A DNA stretch of 64,000 nt from Streptomyces sp. XD-27 (GTDB taxonomy: Bacteria > Actinomycetota > Actinomycetes > Streptomycetales > Streptomycetaceae). The notes beneath the pieces are model-generated. The model was not told the DNA's origin, did not search any database, and was given only the letters and a program-made list of their open reading frames with translations. The position numbers and the translations under genes are program-made. Within the stretch, counting starts at the first letter, position 1, and each line of letters starts with the position of its first letter. This document shows, in pieces, positions 16,783 through 26,657 of the stretch. The DNA is taken from NCBI RefSeq assembly GCF_030553055.1, contig NZ_CP130713.1, positions 7,254,001 to 7,318,000 on the forward strand. Direction: 5' to 3'.

Positions 16783-16821
16783 CGCGAGGCCCCGCCCGGA
16801 AGATCCGGGCGGGGCCTCGCG
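16783..16821. terminator. Bidirectional GC-rich hairpin terminator
   Basis: CGCGAGGCCCCGCCCGG and its exact complement, separated by a 5-nt loop, lie between the convergent stops of the flavin reductase (16732) and uppP (16847). The 17-bp perfect stem is typical of Streptomyces terminators. Confidence 0.85.
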
Positions 16822-16846
16822 ACAGCCGTATCGTGCGTTCGGTCCG

Positions 16847-17722
16847 TCAGTCGCCCGACTCGCCCGCGTGCGGGCTCAGCGCGTCCATACCGACCAGCGC
16901 GAAGATGACCACGCCGAGCAGGATCCGGTAGACCACGAACGGCATGAAGCTCTTCGTCGAGATGAACTTCATGAACCACGCGATCACGGCGTAGCCGACG
17001 AAGAACGCGATGATCGTCGCGAATATCGTGGGGCCCCAGGAGACGTGCCCGCCCTCCGCCGCGTCCTTGAGTTCGAACGTTCCCGAGGCCAGCACCGCGG
17101 GGATCGCGAGCAGGAACGAGTAGCGGGCCGCCGCCTCGCGCGTGTAGCCCATCAGCAGACCGCCGCTGATCGTCGCTCCCGACCGGGAGACGCCGGGCAC
17201 CAGCGCCATCGCCTGGCACACGCCGTAGATCAGACCGTCCTTGACGCTCAGTTCCTTGAGCGTCTTGCGCTGCTTGACCGCGCGGTGCCGACCGCCGTTC
17301 TCGTCACGCGCCGCCAGCCGGTCCGCCGCACCCAGCACGATGCCCATGACGATCAACATGGTGGCGGTCAGCCGCAGATCGCGGAACGGTCCCTCGATCT
17401 GGTCCTTGAGGGTCAGGCCCAGCACACCGATCGGGATCGATCCGACGATCACCAGCCAGCCCATCTGGGCGTCGTGGTCGGACCGCATGCGCTTGTCCAC
17501 CAGAGACCGGAACCACGCCGAGATGATCCGCCCGATGTCCTTGCGGAAGTAGATGATCACCGCGGCCTCGGTGCCGATCTGCGTGATGGCGGTGAACGCC
17601 GCGCCGGGATCGTCCCAGCCCGCGAAGGCCGCGGTCAGCCGCAGATGCGCGCTGGAGGAGATCGGCAGGAACTCGGTCAACCCCTGGACGAGTCCGAGGA
17701 TGAGTGATTCGAACCATGACAT
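16847..17722 (-). CDS. uppP: Undecaprenyl-diphosphatase
   Basis: This 291-residue integral membrane enzyme recycles undecaprenyl diphosphate to the monophosphate carrier for peptidoglycan and teichoic-acid synthesis. The two conserved motifs are present: GLTEFLPISSSAHLRL near residue 15 (Glu and Ser-rich) and ALVPGVSRSGATISGGLLMG near residue 180 (the Arg-containing PGxSRSxxT). ATG 17722 is preferred over the upstream TTG at 17740. The TVP38-family gene ends 25 bp upstream on the same strand, so the two are probably co-transcribed. The gene confers bacitracin tolerance in other bacteria. Confidence 0.94.
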   Translation of the reverse strand: MSWFESLILGLVQGLTEFLPISSSAHLRLTAAFAGWDDPGAAFTAITQIGTEAAVIIYFRKDIGRIISAWFRSLVDKRMRSDHDAQMGWLVIVGSIPIGVLGLTLKDQIEGPFRDLRLTATMLIVMGIVLGAADRLAARDENGGRHRAVKQRKTLKELSVKDGLIYGVCQAMALVPGVSRSGATISGGLLMGYTREAAARYSFLLAIPAVLASGTFELKDAAEGGHVSWGPTIFATIIAFFVGYAVIAWFMKFISTKSFMPFVVYRILLGVVIFALVGMDALSPHAGESGD

Positions 17723-17746
17723 TGCGTCTACGCTATCCAAGGTTGA

Positions 17747-18589
17747 TCATGCGCTGGTCCACGAACGTGCAGGCCAGGCGGGGTTCCGGGTGGGAGGCCA
17801 GGGCGACTTGAGATCACCGGGCGGCCGGGGCAGCGTAGCGTCCCCGGGCCCGGCGCTCCGCACAAGGTCCCCGTTCACCGCCGCCTCCGCGGCCGGGCGC
17901 AGCCGCCCCCGTCTGCGCCAGGCGACGACCAGCGCGCCCAGCCCGGTCAGCGCGATGAAGGCCATGGCCGCCATGAAGACCGGTGAGGTGGGCGTCGCCG
18001 CCCGGCTGCCCGCCACCACGTACGCGGCGGTGTTCGGCACGCTGCCCAGACCCGTCGCCAGCAGGAACGGCAGCCAGCCCATCCGCGACACCGCGGCACA
18101 GTAGTTCGCGGCCGCGAACGGCACGCCGGGGAAGAGGCGCAGCGCGAGCATCGAGCGGAAGCCGTGCCGCGACAGCTGGCGGTCGGCCGCCGTCAGCCAG
18201 CGGCCGCGCAGCAGCGGCCGCAACGCGTCCTGCCCCAGCAGCCTGCCCAACCCGAAGGCGATTCCTGCGCCGAGTACGGTCCCCACCACGGCGCCGGGCA
18301 GTCCTGCCAGGGTGCCGAACAGTGCCCCTGCCGCCAGGTTCAGCAGCGGCCTCGGCACCAGCGCCGCCGTACACACCCCGTACGCGAGTGCGAACACCAC
18401 GATGGCGCCCGAGCCGGACAGCCGATCCGGCCAGCCGTCGGCGATCAGCCGCTGCGGCTCCCAGACCAGCACCGCCGTCGCCGCACCGGCCAGCAGGACC
18501 AACAGCAGCCCCAGCCGCGACCACGGGGACAGCAGCACGCGGGCGCGGCGCGGGGCCGGGCGCGGGGGCGGAGCGGCGGCATGGGGCAT
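17747..18589 (-). CDS. TVP38/TMEM64 (DedA-superfamily) membrane protein
   Basis: This protein of about 280 residues starts at ATG 18589. A first helix ([20 protein letters not shown]) is followed by the SNARE-assoc/TVP38 core: [20 protein letters not shown], then the re-entrant Arg segment [20 protein letters not shown], and two further helices. The superfamily includes lipid-carrier flippases, and its placement 25 bp before uppP fits a shared role in undecaprenyl-phosphate cycling; that link is inference. The C-terminus is hydrophilic and disordered. No clear ribosome site precedes this start, so it could begin a little upstream. Confidence 0.82.
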   Translation of the reverse strand: MPHAAAPPPRPAPRRARVLLSPWSRLGLLLVLLAGAATAVLVWEPQRLIADGWPDRLSGSGAIVVFALAYGVCTAALVPRPLLNLAAGALFGTLAGLPGAVVGTVLGAGIAFGLGRLLGQDALRPLLRGRWLTAADRQLSRHGFRSMLALRLFPGVPFAAANYCAAVSRMGWLPFLLATGLGSVPNTAAYVVAGSRAATPTSPVFMAAMAFIALTGLGALVVAWRRRGRLRPAAEAAVNGDLVRSAGPGDATLPRPPGDLKSPWPPTRNPAWPARSWTSA

Positions 18590-18865
18590 CGAAGGAGCGT
18601 ATCGGAAAACCAGTCGACGCCCCCCAGCCCGTGGGGCCATGATCAGCGACATGCCCCGGTACGCCTTCCCGAAGCCGACGTCCGCCCTCGCGGACGCGCC
18701 GAAGGCTGCCGTCCGCCACCCTCTCGCCTCGGTGGCCGCCTGTTTCGACGGCGCCCGAAGCTGACCCTCCTCGGATCTTCCGACGGACCCCGCCAGGGGA
18801 GGGTCGGTCCGGCCCTCGGGGTCCGCGACGTTCACCCCTGTTCCGAGGAAGGAACGGAAAAGCCC

Positions 18866-20053
18866 ATGTCGAAGCAGCCTTACGTCCGCACCAAGCCGCA
18901 CCTCAACATCGGCACCATGGGCCATGTCGACCACGGCAAGACCACCCTGACCGCCGCCATCACCAAGGTCCTCAGCGACCGCGGCAGCGGCGGCGCCTAC
19001 GTCCCGTTCGACCGGATCGACCGGGCGCCGGAGGAGGCCGCGCGCGGCATCACCATCAACCTCGCGCACGTCGAGTACGAGACGGACACCCGGCACTACG
19101 CCCACGTCGACATGCCCGGCCACGCCGACTACGTCAAGAACATGGTCACCGGCGCCGCCCAGTTGGACGGGGCGATCCTGGTGGTCTCCGCGCTCGACGG
19201 CGTCATGCCGCAGACCGCCGAACACGTGCTGCTCGCCCGCCAGGTCGGGGTCGACCACATCGTCGTGGCGCTCAACAAGGCGGACGCGGGCGACCCCGAC
19301 CTCACCGACCTCGTCGAACTGGAGGTCCGCGACCTGCTGACCGCGCACGGCTACCCCGGCGACACCACTCCCGTGGTGCGGGTCTCCGGGCTGCGCGCGC
19401 TGGACGGCGACCCGCGCTGGACCGGCGCGGTGGAGGCGCTGCTCGACGCCGTCGACACCTTCGTGCCGATGCCCGTGCGCTACACCGACGCGCCGTTCCT
19501 GCTGGCGGTGGAGAACGCCCTCACCATCACCGGCCGCGGGACCGTGGTCACCGGAGCCGTCGAGCGCGGCACGGTCCGCGTCGGCGACCGCGTCGAACTC
19601 CTCGGCGGGACGGACGCGATGGGCGCCACCACCGTCGTCACCGGCGTGGAGACGTTCGGCAGGCCGATGGAGTACGCCCAGGCCGGGGACAACGTCGCGC
19701 TGCTGCTGCGTGGTGTCGCCCGCGACGCGGTGCGCCGCGGGCAGGTCGTCGCGGCGCCGGGCAGTGTCACCCCCCGGCGGCGCTTCACCGCCCGGGTCTA
19801 CGTCCTGTCCACCGTGGAAGGCGGCCGCCGTACCCCGCTCACCACCGGTTACCGGCCGCAGTTCTATCTGCGGACGGCCGACGTGGTGGGGGACGTGGAC
19901 CTGGGCGCCACCGGCGTGGCGCGCCCCGGCGAGACGGTGGAGATGCGCGTCGAGCTGGGCCGCGACGTGCCGCTCGAGGCGGGGCTCGGGTTCGCGATCC
20001 GCGAGGGTGGGCGCACGGTCGGCGCCGGCACGGTGACCGCGGTCGCGGACTGA
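18866..20053 (+). CDS. tuf: Elongation factor Tu, divergent second copy (EF-Tu3-like)
   Basis: The 395-residue translational GTPase is complete: G1 [12 protein letters not shown]2 [16 protein letters not shown]3 DMPGHADY, G4 NKADA and G5 SGL, then domains 2 and 3. The usual EF-Tu reads DCPGH and SAL; here Met replaces the Cys and Gly the Ala. It stands alone, with no rpsL-rpsG-fusA operon, as expected of the extra tuf3 gene of Streptomyces rather than the main tuf1. ATG 18866 follows GAGGAAGG. From family knowledge, tuf3-type genes respond to stringent conditions; nothing in the sequence proves that here. Confidence 0.93.
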   Translation: MSKQPYVRTKPHLNIGTMGHVDHGKTTLTAAITKVLSDRGSGGAYVPFDRIDRAPEEAARGITINLAHVEYETDTRHYAHVDMPGHADYVKNMVTGAAQLDGAILVVSALDGVMPQTAEHVLLARQVGVDHIVVALNKADAGDPDLTDLVELEVRDLLTAHGYPGDTTPVVRVSGLRALDGDPRWTGAVEALLDAVDTFVPMPVRYTDAPFLLAVENALTITGRGTVVTGAVERGTVRVGDRVELLGGTDAMGATTVVTGVETFGRPMEYAQAGDNVALLLRGVARDAVRRGQVVAAPGSVTPRRRFTARVYVLSTVEGGRRTPLTTGYRPQFYLRTADVVGDVDLGATGVARPGETVEMRVELGRDVPLEAGLGFAIREGGRTVGAGTVTAVAD

Positions 20054-20280
20054 CCGGAGCCCGCGTAGGGCGCTGACCAGGGGCCGGGTGCGGCGCCTCC
20101 AGCGGGGACGCCGAGGGCCGCCTACGGGGCCGCCTTCACCGGCGACACCGGGGGGCGCCGTACGCCGAACTTCCACCGGCGGCGCCGGGGACCGCGTGCG
20201 GCAGCTCCCCGCGGCGGCGCCGGAGGCCGCGCAGGCGCGCAGCCACCGGCGACATCCGGGCGCGCCGTACCCGGCACAAT

Positions 20281-21132
20281 GTGGGGGTGGACGAGCCCAT
20301 ACCCGTGAGTCGCGCCGTGGACGGCGGCACCGCCAAGCTGATGCCCGACGTGGACCGTGCGCGGGCCTGGCTGCTCACCGTCGACGGCGCCCCCCAGTCG
20401 TACGTCGACCTGGACGACCCCGCCCACCTGGAGTTCGAGTACGCGAGGCGGCTCGCCCACGTCCTCGACACCGCCGCGGCCCCCGGCGCCCCGCTCGACG
20501 TCCTGCACCTCGGAGGCGGCGCGCTGACCCTGCCCCGCTATGTCGCGGCCACCCGCCCCGGGTCCCGGCAGCGCGTCGTCGAGGCCGACGGCGGTCTGCT
20601 GGACCTGGTCACCGAGGTGCTGCCGGTGGAGCCCGGGTCCGGGATCGACCTGTGCCGGGCGGACGCCCGCACGGTGCTGGAGGCCGCGCCGCCCGCCGCC
20701 GCCGACGTGGTGGTCGCGGACGTCTTCACCGGCTCGCGGGTGCCCGCGCACCTCACGTCCGTGGAGTACGCGCACGCGGCCGCCCGCGCGCTGCGCCCCG
20801 GCGGCCGGTACGCGGCGAACCTCGCCGACGGCGCCCCGTTCGCCTTCCTCCGGTCACAGGTCGCCACGTTCGCCACGGCCTTCGCGCACCTGTGCCTGAT
20901 CGCCGAGCCCGCGGTGCTGCGCGGCCGCCGCTTCGGCAACGCCGTCCTGCTGGCCTCCCAGACGGAACTGCCGGTCGGTGCCCTGGCCCGCCGCACCGCC
21001 GCCGACGCGTTCCCGGCCCGCGTGGAATACGGTCCGGCGCTGGACCGCTTCACCGCGGGAGCCGCGCCCGTCCGGGACGCGGACGCCGTGCCCTCCCCGC
21101 AGCCGCCGGGCGGGGCCTTCACCATCGGCTGA
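20281..21132 (+). CDS. Spermidine-synthase-like methyltransferase-fold protein
   Basis: The protein of 281-283 residues starts at GTG 20281 or 20287. It has the Rossmann nucleotide fold of polyamine synthases: LDVLHLGGGALTLPRYVAAT (GGG loop), VVEADGGLLDLV (acidic ribose-binding residue) and ADVVVADVFTGSRVPAHLTS. The aminopropyl-acceptor gatekeeper Asp is replaced within DVFTG, so it may not make spermidine. Related Streptomyces proteins are annotated as fused MFS/spermidine synthase, but no membrane part is present here. Confidence 0.75.
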   Translation: MGVDEPIPVSRAVDGGTAKLMPDVDRARAWLLTVDGAPQSYVDLDDPAHLEFEYARRLAHVLDTAAAPGAPLDVLHLGGGALTLPRYVAATRPGSRQRVVEADGGLLDLVTEVLPVEPGSGIDLCRADARTVLEAAPPAAADVVVADVFTGSRVPAHLTSVEYAHAAARALRPGGRYAANLADGAPFAFLRSQVATFATAFAHLCLIAEPAVLRGRRFGNAVLLASQTELPVGALARRTAADAFPARVEYGPALDRFTAGAAPVRDADAVPSPQPPGGAFTIG

Positions 21133-21208
21133 CCCGGCCACCCGGCCACCCGGCCGCCCGACCTCAACGGGTCAGCGCCACGATGAGCGCCGGTCAGCGA
21201 AGGCCGAC

Positions 21209-21278
21209 GGCGGTCAGGTGGCGGCCGGGAGTGGTCGGGACGTGGCGGCCGGCGGTGGTCAGGACGTGGTGGCCGGCT
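21209..21278. repeat. Three tandem copies of a ~23-bp unit at a gene end
   Basis: Units beginning GTCAGG or GTCGGG and containing GTGGYGGCCGG repeat three times. The last copy is the 3' coding end of the gene on the minus strand (KPATTS-stop) and the other two lie downstream of it. Confidence 0.6.
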
Positions 21279-22407
21279 TGAGCGGACGCAGCGTCTTCAT
21301 GATCTTCTCGATGGTCGCGTCCGGCAGCTCACCCGTGACGTTCTTGGCGGCGTACAGCACCCAGACCGCGTATTCCCCGTTGGCGTCGGTGTAGGCGACG
21401 GCGTAAGCCTTGCCGTCGCTGTCACACTTGCCCTCCTTCGGCACGCCGGTGACCGTGGCCGAGGAGACATAGCCCTTGAGGCCGTGCTCGCTCCGGAACG
21501 GCTTGGCCGCCGAGACCTTGAGATCGCCCTTCTGGTCCTGGTCGAATCCGGCGACCGCCCAGTTGCCGGCCTCGACCCGGGCGGCCTCGGCCTCGTTCTT
21601 GGCCCCCTGCGCGCCCTTCGTGCCCACGCCCGCCAGCGAACTGACGGCCTGGTGGCCACCCTTGTTGTCTTTGCACCACTTTTCCTGGAAGAACGCGGGT
21701 GCGGACATGCGCACCAAGGGCTTGCCCTTGTCGTCCGCGAAGCCGGTCGACCACGACGAGCCCTTGACGTTCCAGTCGTCGTCGGGCACGTCGAAGGCGT
21801 TGAGCCGCTTGCGGTTGACCACGACATCCCAGCCGGGGACGACCGCCTTGACCTCGCCGTCGCCGCCGGTCTGCCCGTTGTCCCCGTCCGCGCCCGAGCC
21901 CCCGGGGTCCTGCGCGGAGGCGGACGGCGGGGAGGAGGGCCGCGCGGCGCCCTTGGCCTCGCCCCCGCCGTCGTCGTCCTTGCCGAGCACCAGGACGCCG
22001 GTCACCACGGCCGCCGCGATGACGGCGACCGCCGCCACGATCGCGATGGTGGCGGTCCGCTTGCCGCCGTTCCGGGGCGGTTCGGGGGCGCCGGACGGAC
22101 CGGCCGACGCGTTCCGGTCCGTGTTCGGCTGGTCGTACGGCTGCTGCCCGGACTGCTGATAGGGGTTCTGGCCGGCCGGCTGCTGGTACGGGTTCGGCTG
22201 CTGATGGCCCGGCGGCTGCTGATAGGGGCCCGGCTGCTGGTACGGACCCGGCTGCGGAGGCCCCGGCTGCTGGTACCCAGGCTGCTGGTAATCCTGCTGC
22301 GGATACCCGGGCTGCTGGTAGCCCGGCTGCGGATACCCGGGCTGCTGGTACGGGTTCGGCTGCTGCGGGTTCTGCTCGCCCCCGGGCGGCTGCTGTCCTG
22401 GCCACAT
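21259..22407 (-). CDS. Membrane-anchored protein with Pro/Gln/Tyr-rich cytoplasmic repeats
   Basis: The 382-residue product has three parts. Residues 1-95 are low-complexity PGYQQPGYPQ-type repeats. Residues about 118-142 (ATIAIVAAVAVIAAAVVTGV) form one membrane helix. After a disordered Asp/Gly/Ser linker comes an extracytoplasmic domain of about 190 residues with a possible Cys pair (EKWCKDN and GKCDSDG). The topology is N-in/C-out. Such proline-rich heads followed by one helix are common in actinomycete cell-envelope and kinase-associated proteins, but the outer domain was not recognised. It is transcribed alone, ahead of the divergent thioesterase-like gene. Confidence 0.8.
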   Translation of the reverse strand: MWPGQQPPGGEQNPQQPNPYQQPGYPQPGYQQPGYPQQDYQQPGYQQPGPPQPGPYQQPGPYQQPPGHQQPNPYQQPAGQNPYQQSGQQPYDQPNTDRNASAGPSGAPEPPRNGGKRTATIAIVAAVAVIAAAVVTGVLVLGKDDDGGGEAKGAARPSSPPSASAQDPGGSGADGDNGQTGGDGEVKAVVPGWDVVVNRKRLNAFDVPDDDWNVKGSSWSTGFADDKGKPLVRMSAPAFFQEKWCKDNKGGHQAVSSLAGVGTKGAQGAKNEAEAARVEAGNWAVAGFDQDQKGDLKVSAAKPFRSEHGLKGYVSSATVTGVPKEGKCDSDGKAYAVAYTDANGEYAVWVLYAAKNVTGELPDATIEKIMKTLRPLKPATTS

Positions 22408-22490
22408 GGCACGTAACCCTAAACGGGCCGGTAGGGGCGCTGCCACGCCCGGTCTTCCCCACCGTGGCTACCCGCTGGTAACTTTCCGGT

Positions 22491-22955
22491 ATGTCACAGA
22501 CTCAGCCCCAGTCCCGGATGTCGATCGGCGAGATGCTCGCCGCCACGGTGCCCATGGTGCGCACCCTGAACCTGGAGTTCCTGGAGACCTCGACCGAGCG
22601 CGCCGTCCTGCGTCTGCCCGACCAGCCGGACTTCCACAACCACGTCGCGGGACCGCACGCGGGCGCGATGTTCACCCTCGCCGAGTCCGCGAGCGGCGCC
22701 ATCGTCCTCGCCGCCTTCGGCGACCAGCTCTCCCGCGCCGTCCCGCTCGCCGTCCGGGCCGAGATCGGCTACAAGAAGCTCGCCAAGGGCCCGGTCACCG
22801 CCACCGCCGAGATCGGCCGGCCGGTCGCCGAGGTGGTCGCCGCGCTCGACGCCGGCGAGCGCCCCGAGTTCCCGGTGAACATCGCCATCACCCGCGAGGA
22901 CGGCGCCGTCACCGGTGAGATGACCATCGTCTGGACCCTGCGCCCGAACAGCTGA
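22491..22955 (+). CDS. Hotdog-fold thioesterase-like protein (DUF4442)
   Basis: This 154-residue single hotdog domain has the core helix and loop HNHVAGPHAGAMFTLAESAS, like PaaI-type acyl-CoA thioesterases and DUF4442. The Asn/His-containing HNHVAGPHAG matches the active-site region of those families. The native substrate is unknown. ATG 22491 lies 83 bp from the divergent gene, so a shared promoter region is likely. Confidence 0.82.
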   Translation: MSQTQPQSRMSIGEMLAATVPMVRTLNLEFLETSTERAVLRLPDQPDFHNHVAGPHAGAMFTLAESASGAIVLAAFGDQLSRAVPLAVRAEIGYKKLAKGPVTATAEIGRPVAEVVAALDAGERPEFPVNIAITREDGAVTGEMTIVWTLRPNS

Positions 22956-23150
22956 CACCCCATCAGTCCCACCCGTCGCTGCCCGTCGCACCCCTGGTGC
23001 GGCGGGCAGCGGCATGTCCGCCACCGTTTCGAATTCGCGGCGCGTCGCCCCTTGGCCGTCACGCTTCGTAGGCCAACACTGGACACAGCGCGACATCGCG
23101 CAGTTCCGCACCTCTTCCCCCCTCATAGGAGACATAGGGAGTGACGGCCC

Positions 23151-25629
23151 ATGCCCGACGCAGTGACCCGAAGGTCCGCGATCCGACTCCTGGGCGGGGC
23201 GATCTCCGTCGCCGCGGCCACCGGCGCCTCCCCAGCGGCCGCCGCCCCCGAGCCCCCGCCCGCCGACCGCCCCCGCCGCTGACATCGCGTCCCTGCTGGG
23301 TCGGCTGACCCTCGACGAGAAGATCTCCCTGCTGCACGGCGCCACCGACCCCGCCAAGCTCGGCCAGGCCGGATACCTCCCCGGCGTCCCCAGGCTCGGC
23401 ATCCCCCCGATCCGGCTCGCCGACGGGCCCGCCGGAGTACGGGTCACCCGCCACGCCACCGCGCTGCCCGCCCCCGTCCTGCTCGCCTCCGCCTTCGACC
23501 CCGAGCTCGCCCGCGCCTACGGCCGCACCATCGGACACGAGGGCCGGGCCCTGGGCCAGGACGTCCTGCTGTCCCCGATGGTCAACCTCATCCGCACTCC
23601 GTACGCCGGACGGAACTTCGAGACCTTCGCCGAGGACCCGCTGCTCTCCGCCGACCTGGTGGCCGCCGAGATCCAGGGCATCCAGGCCGAGGGCCTGATC
23701 GCCACCGTCAAGCACTACGCCGTGAACAACCAGGAGCACGAGCGGATGTCGATCGACGTCCGGATCGACGAACGCACCCTGCACGAGACCGAGCTGCGCG
23801 GCTTCGAGGCCGCCGTACGGGCCGGCGCCGGGGCCGTCATGGGCGCGTACAACAAGGTCAACGGCACCTACGCCTGCGAGAACCAGGCCCTGCTGACCGG
23901 CATCCTGCGCGACCGCTGGGGCTTCACCGGCTGGGTGATGTCCGACTGGTTCGCCACCCACAGCACCGGCCCCGCCCTCGCCGCCGGGCTCGACATGGAG
24001 ATGCCGAACGACACGTACTTCGGCGCCGCGCTCAAGGCGGCCGTCACCACCGGGCTCGTCCCCCGCGCCCACGTCGACCGTGCCGCCGGCCGCGTGCTGA
24101 CCGTCCTGGACCGCTTCGGCCTGCTCGACGGCAGCGCGCCGCCCCGACCCGAGCGCGACCCGGCCGCCGGCGCCCGTACCGCGCTGAGGGTCGCCCTCGC
24201 GGGCGGCGTCCTGCTCCGCAACGAGCGCGCCACCCTGCCGCTCACCGGCCCCGCCGCCCGCGACATCGCCGTCATCGGCCCCACCGGCAGCGTCCCCTTC
24301 GTCAGCGGCGGTGGCAGCGCCCACGTCATCCCCGACCGGGCCGACAGCCCGCTGGACGCCATCCGGGCCCGCGCCGGACGCGGCGCCCGCGTCGCCTACG
24401 CCCTCGGCGAGGACCTGTACGGCAAGCCCCTGCCCGCCGGAGCGCTCAGCCCCGCCGCCGACCTGGAGGAGCAGCGGGTACCTGCCGGACAGACCTGGAC
24501 CTACGACGGCACCCTCACCGTCGGCGCGGCCGAGGAATGGACCTTCGTCCTCCACTACTCCGGCCGGCGCCCCGCCGTCACCCTCGACGGCGTCGAACTC
24601 TTCCCGGCGATCCCCGGCCTCGGCGAGTACTTCACCGGCGGCCTGGTCGGCACCGCGCCGGACGGCCTCTCCGTACGCCGCCACACCTACGACCGGCTCC
24701 CGGCGGGCCCGCACCGGCTGCGGATCACCGCCCGGGGCGGCGACGCCGGGCAGACCATCCGGCTGCGCCGGATCACCGCCGCCACCCGCGCCGCCGACGT
24801 CGCCGAGGCCGCCCGCGCCGCCCGCGCCGCCCGCAGCGCCGTGCTGTTCGCGTACGAGGACGCCACCGAGGGCCAGGACCGCACCACCATCGCCCTGCCC
24901 GGCCACCAGGAGGAGCTCATCGCGGCGGTCACGGCTGCCAACCCGCGCACCACCGTCGTCCTCAACACCTCCTCCTGCACCGCCATGCCCTGGCTCGCGC
25001 GCACCGGCGCCGTGCTGCAGATGTACTACCCGGGACAGGAAGGGGCCGGCGCCACCACCGCACTGCTCTTCGGCGACGCCAACCCCGGCGGCAAGCTCAC
25101 CCAGTCCTTCCCGGCCTCCGACACCCGCCACCCCGTCGCCGGGGACACCCTGCGCTACCCCGGCGTCCTCGGCCGCGAGGAGTACTCCGAGGGCGTCTTC
25201 CTCGGCTACCGCTGGTACGACGCGCAGCGCACCGCGCCGCTGTTCCCCTTCGGCCACGGCCTGTCGTACACCACGTTCGACTACCGCGGGCTGCGACTGC
25301 TGGCCCGCGGCGGCGACGTGGAGGCGAGCTTCACCGTCCGCAACACCGGGCGGCGGACCGGAGCCGAGGTCGCCCAGGTCTACCTCGGCCCGGCGCCCGG
25401 CATCCAGATGCCCCAGCCGGTACGGATCCTCGCCGGCTACCAGCGCGTCGAACTGCGCCCGGGGGAGGCCCGCACGCTCCGGGTCCGCATCACCCGCCGG
25501 ACCCTGTCCTCGTGGGACACCGCCCGGCACGACTGGGTGGCGGGCACCGGCCGCCGTACCGTCGAGGTCGGCTCCTCCTCCCGCGACCTGCGGCTGCGCG
25601 GCTCCGTCGACGTGCCGATGTCACGGTGA
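23151..25629 (+). pseudogene. Secreted GH3 beta-glucosidase, frameshifted in its leader
   Basis: ATG 23151 begins a Tat signal (TRRSAIRLLGGAISVAAATG) ending in an Ala-rich region. In the following linker the frame runs into TGA at 23280. Dropping one C near 23262 restores PADAPAADIASLLGRLTLDE and the remaining 780 residues. The body holds a GH3 N-terminal TIM barrel with nucleophile Asp in WVMSDWFATHS, the GH3 C-terminal domain, a PA14-like insert (TWTYDGTLTVGAAEEWTFVL) and a C-terminal Fn3-like domain (SFTVRNTGRRTGAEVAQVYL). The enzyme would hydrolyse beta-glucosides or related oligosaccharides outside the cell. The mature enzyme frame is otherwise intact, so a sequencing indel is plausible. 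Confidence 0.82.
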
Positions 25630-25768
25630 TGTACCGATGTCCCGCTGATGCGCAGACGCACCGCTGACGAGGGGAACCGCCGCGGCGATCCAGTAGTCTT
25701 CCCCGGGTGTGCGCCCGGAGCCGGGCGCACATCGGGGGCTCCAGACAGTCACACGGGAGGACACGGCG

Positions 25769-26464
25769 TTGCATATCGAACAGTGGCTGGAGAGCGTGCC
25801 CGCGGTCAGCGTGTACGCGATCGTGGGGGTGGTCATCGGGCTGGAGAGCCTGGGCATCCCGCTGCCAGGCGAGATCGTTCTGGTCACCGCGACGCTGATG
25901 GCGTCCTCACAGGACCACATCAACCCGTACATCCTCGGTGCCTGCGCCATCGCGGGCGCGGTCATCGGTGACTCGATCGGCTATCTGATCGGGCGCAAGG
26001 GCGGGCAACCGCTGCTGAACTGGCTGGGGCGAAAGTTCCCCAAGCACTTCAGCGCCGATCATGTGGCGACCGCCGAGCGGTCGTTCCAGAAGTGGGGCAT
26101 GTGGGCCGTCTTCTTCGGCCGCTTCATCGCCCTGCTGCGGATCTTCGCCGGTCCGCTCGCCGGTGTCCTGCGGATGCCGTACTGGAAGTTCGCCATCGCC
26201 AACGTCCTCGGCGGCATCATCTGGGCGGGCGGCACCGTCGCGGTCATCTACTCCGTCGGCAAGGTCGCCGAGGACTACCTCAAGAAGTTCTCCTGGCTGG
26301 GCCTGGTCGCGGCGCTGCTCTTCGGCCTCGGCTCGCTGGTCATGATGAAGATGCGCGCGAAGAAGGCCGCCGCGGCCCGCGAGGCGGCCGAGGCGCAGGC
26401 CGCGCTGTCCACGCCGGAACCCGCCGGGGAGAGCGCCCCGGCGTCGGTGCCCGCGCGGGACTGA
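25769..26464 (+). CDS. DedA-family membrane protein
   Basis: This 231-residue protein starts at TTG 25769, eight bases after GGGAGG; an upstream GTG at 25709 has no ribosome site. It has the DedA signature: ESLGIPLPGEIVLVTATLMA (Glu and Pro-Gly), GDSIGYLIGRKGG, and the re-entrant FFGRFIALLRIFAGPLAGVL with the two conserved Arg. The C-terminal tail is Ala/Glu-rich. DedA proteins support envelope lipid-carrier recycling and proton-motive-force homeostasis. A strong hairpin terminator follows. Confidence 0.9.
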   Translation: MHIEQWLESVPAVSVYAIVGVVIGLESLGIPLPGEIVLVTATLMASSQDHINPYILGACAIAGAVIGDSIGYLIGRKGGQPLLNWLGRKFPKHFSADHVATAERSFQKWGMWAVFFGRFIALLRIFAGPLAGVLRMPYWKFAIANVLGGIIWAGGTVAVIYSVGKVAEDYLKKFSWLGLVAALLFGLGSLVMMKMRAKKAAAAREAAEAQAALSTPEPAGESAPASVPARD

Positions 26465-26512
26465 CCGCCGAGCCGGGCCCGACCCGGACCCGCGCTCGCG
26501 CCCTCCACACGA

Positions 26513-26550
26513 CGATCACCCGGACCGGCCTCGGCCGGCCCGGGTGATCG
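26513..26550. terminator. Hairpin terminator after the DedA gene
   Basis: The 18-bp arms CGATCACCCGGACCGGCC and GGCCGGCCCGGGTGATCG pair with one mismatch around a 2-nt loop and are followed by CCGTTTC. It lies 50 bp after the DedA stop; the next gene is convergent. Confidence 0.85.
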
Positions 26551-26657
26551 CCGTTTCGGCGGGCGCACGCGCTGCGGGGCGGGACCTCGGGGGCATGCCC
26601 CGGCGGCCCGACCCGAAGCCGCCGGGCGGCGGCCCGGTCGGGACCTGGCCGCGGGAC

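Noticed and set aside
18590..20176. Upstream extension of the TVP38 frame across the EF-Tu gene
   Set aside because: It runs antisense to EF-Tu and has no protein-like content; the gene is taken to start at 18589.
23059..25530. An 823-codon open frame antisense to the GH3 gene
   Set aside because: Same shadow effect; the sense strand has a full glycoside hydrolase.
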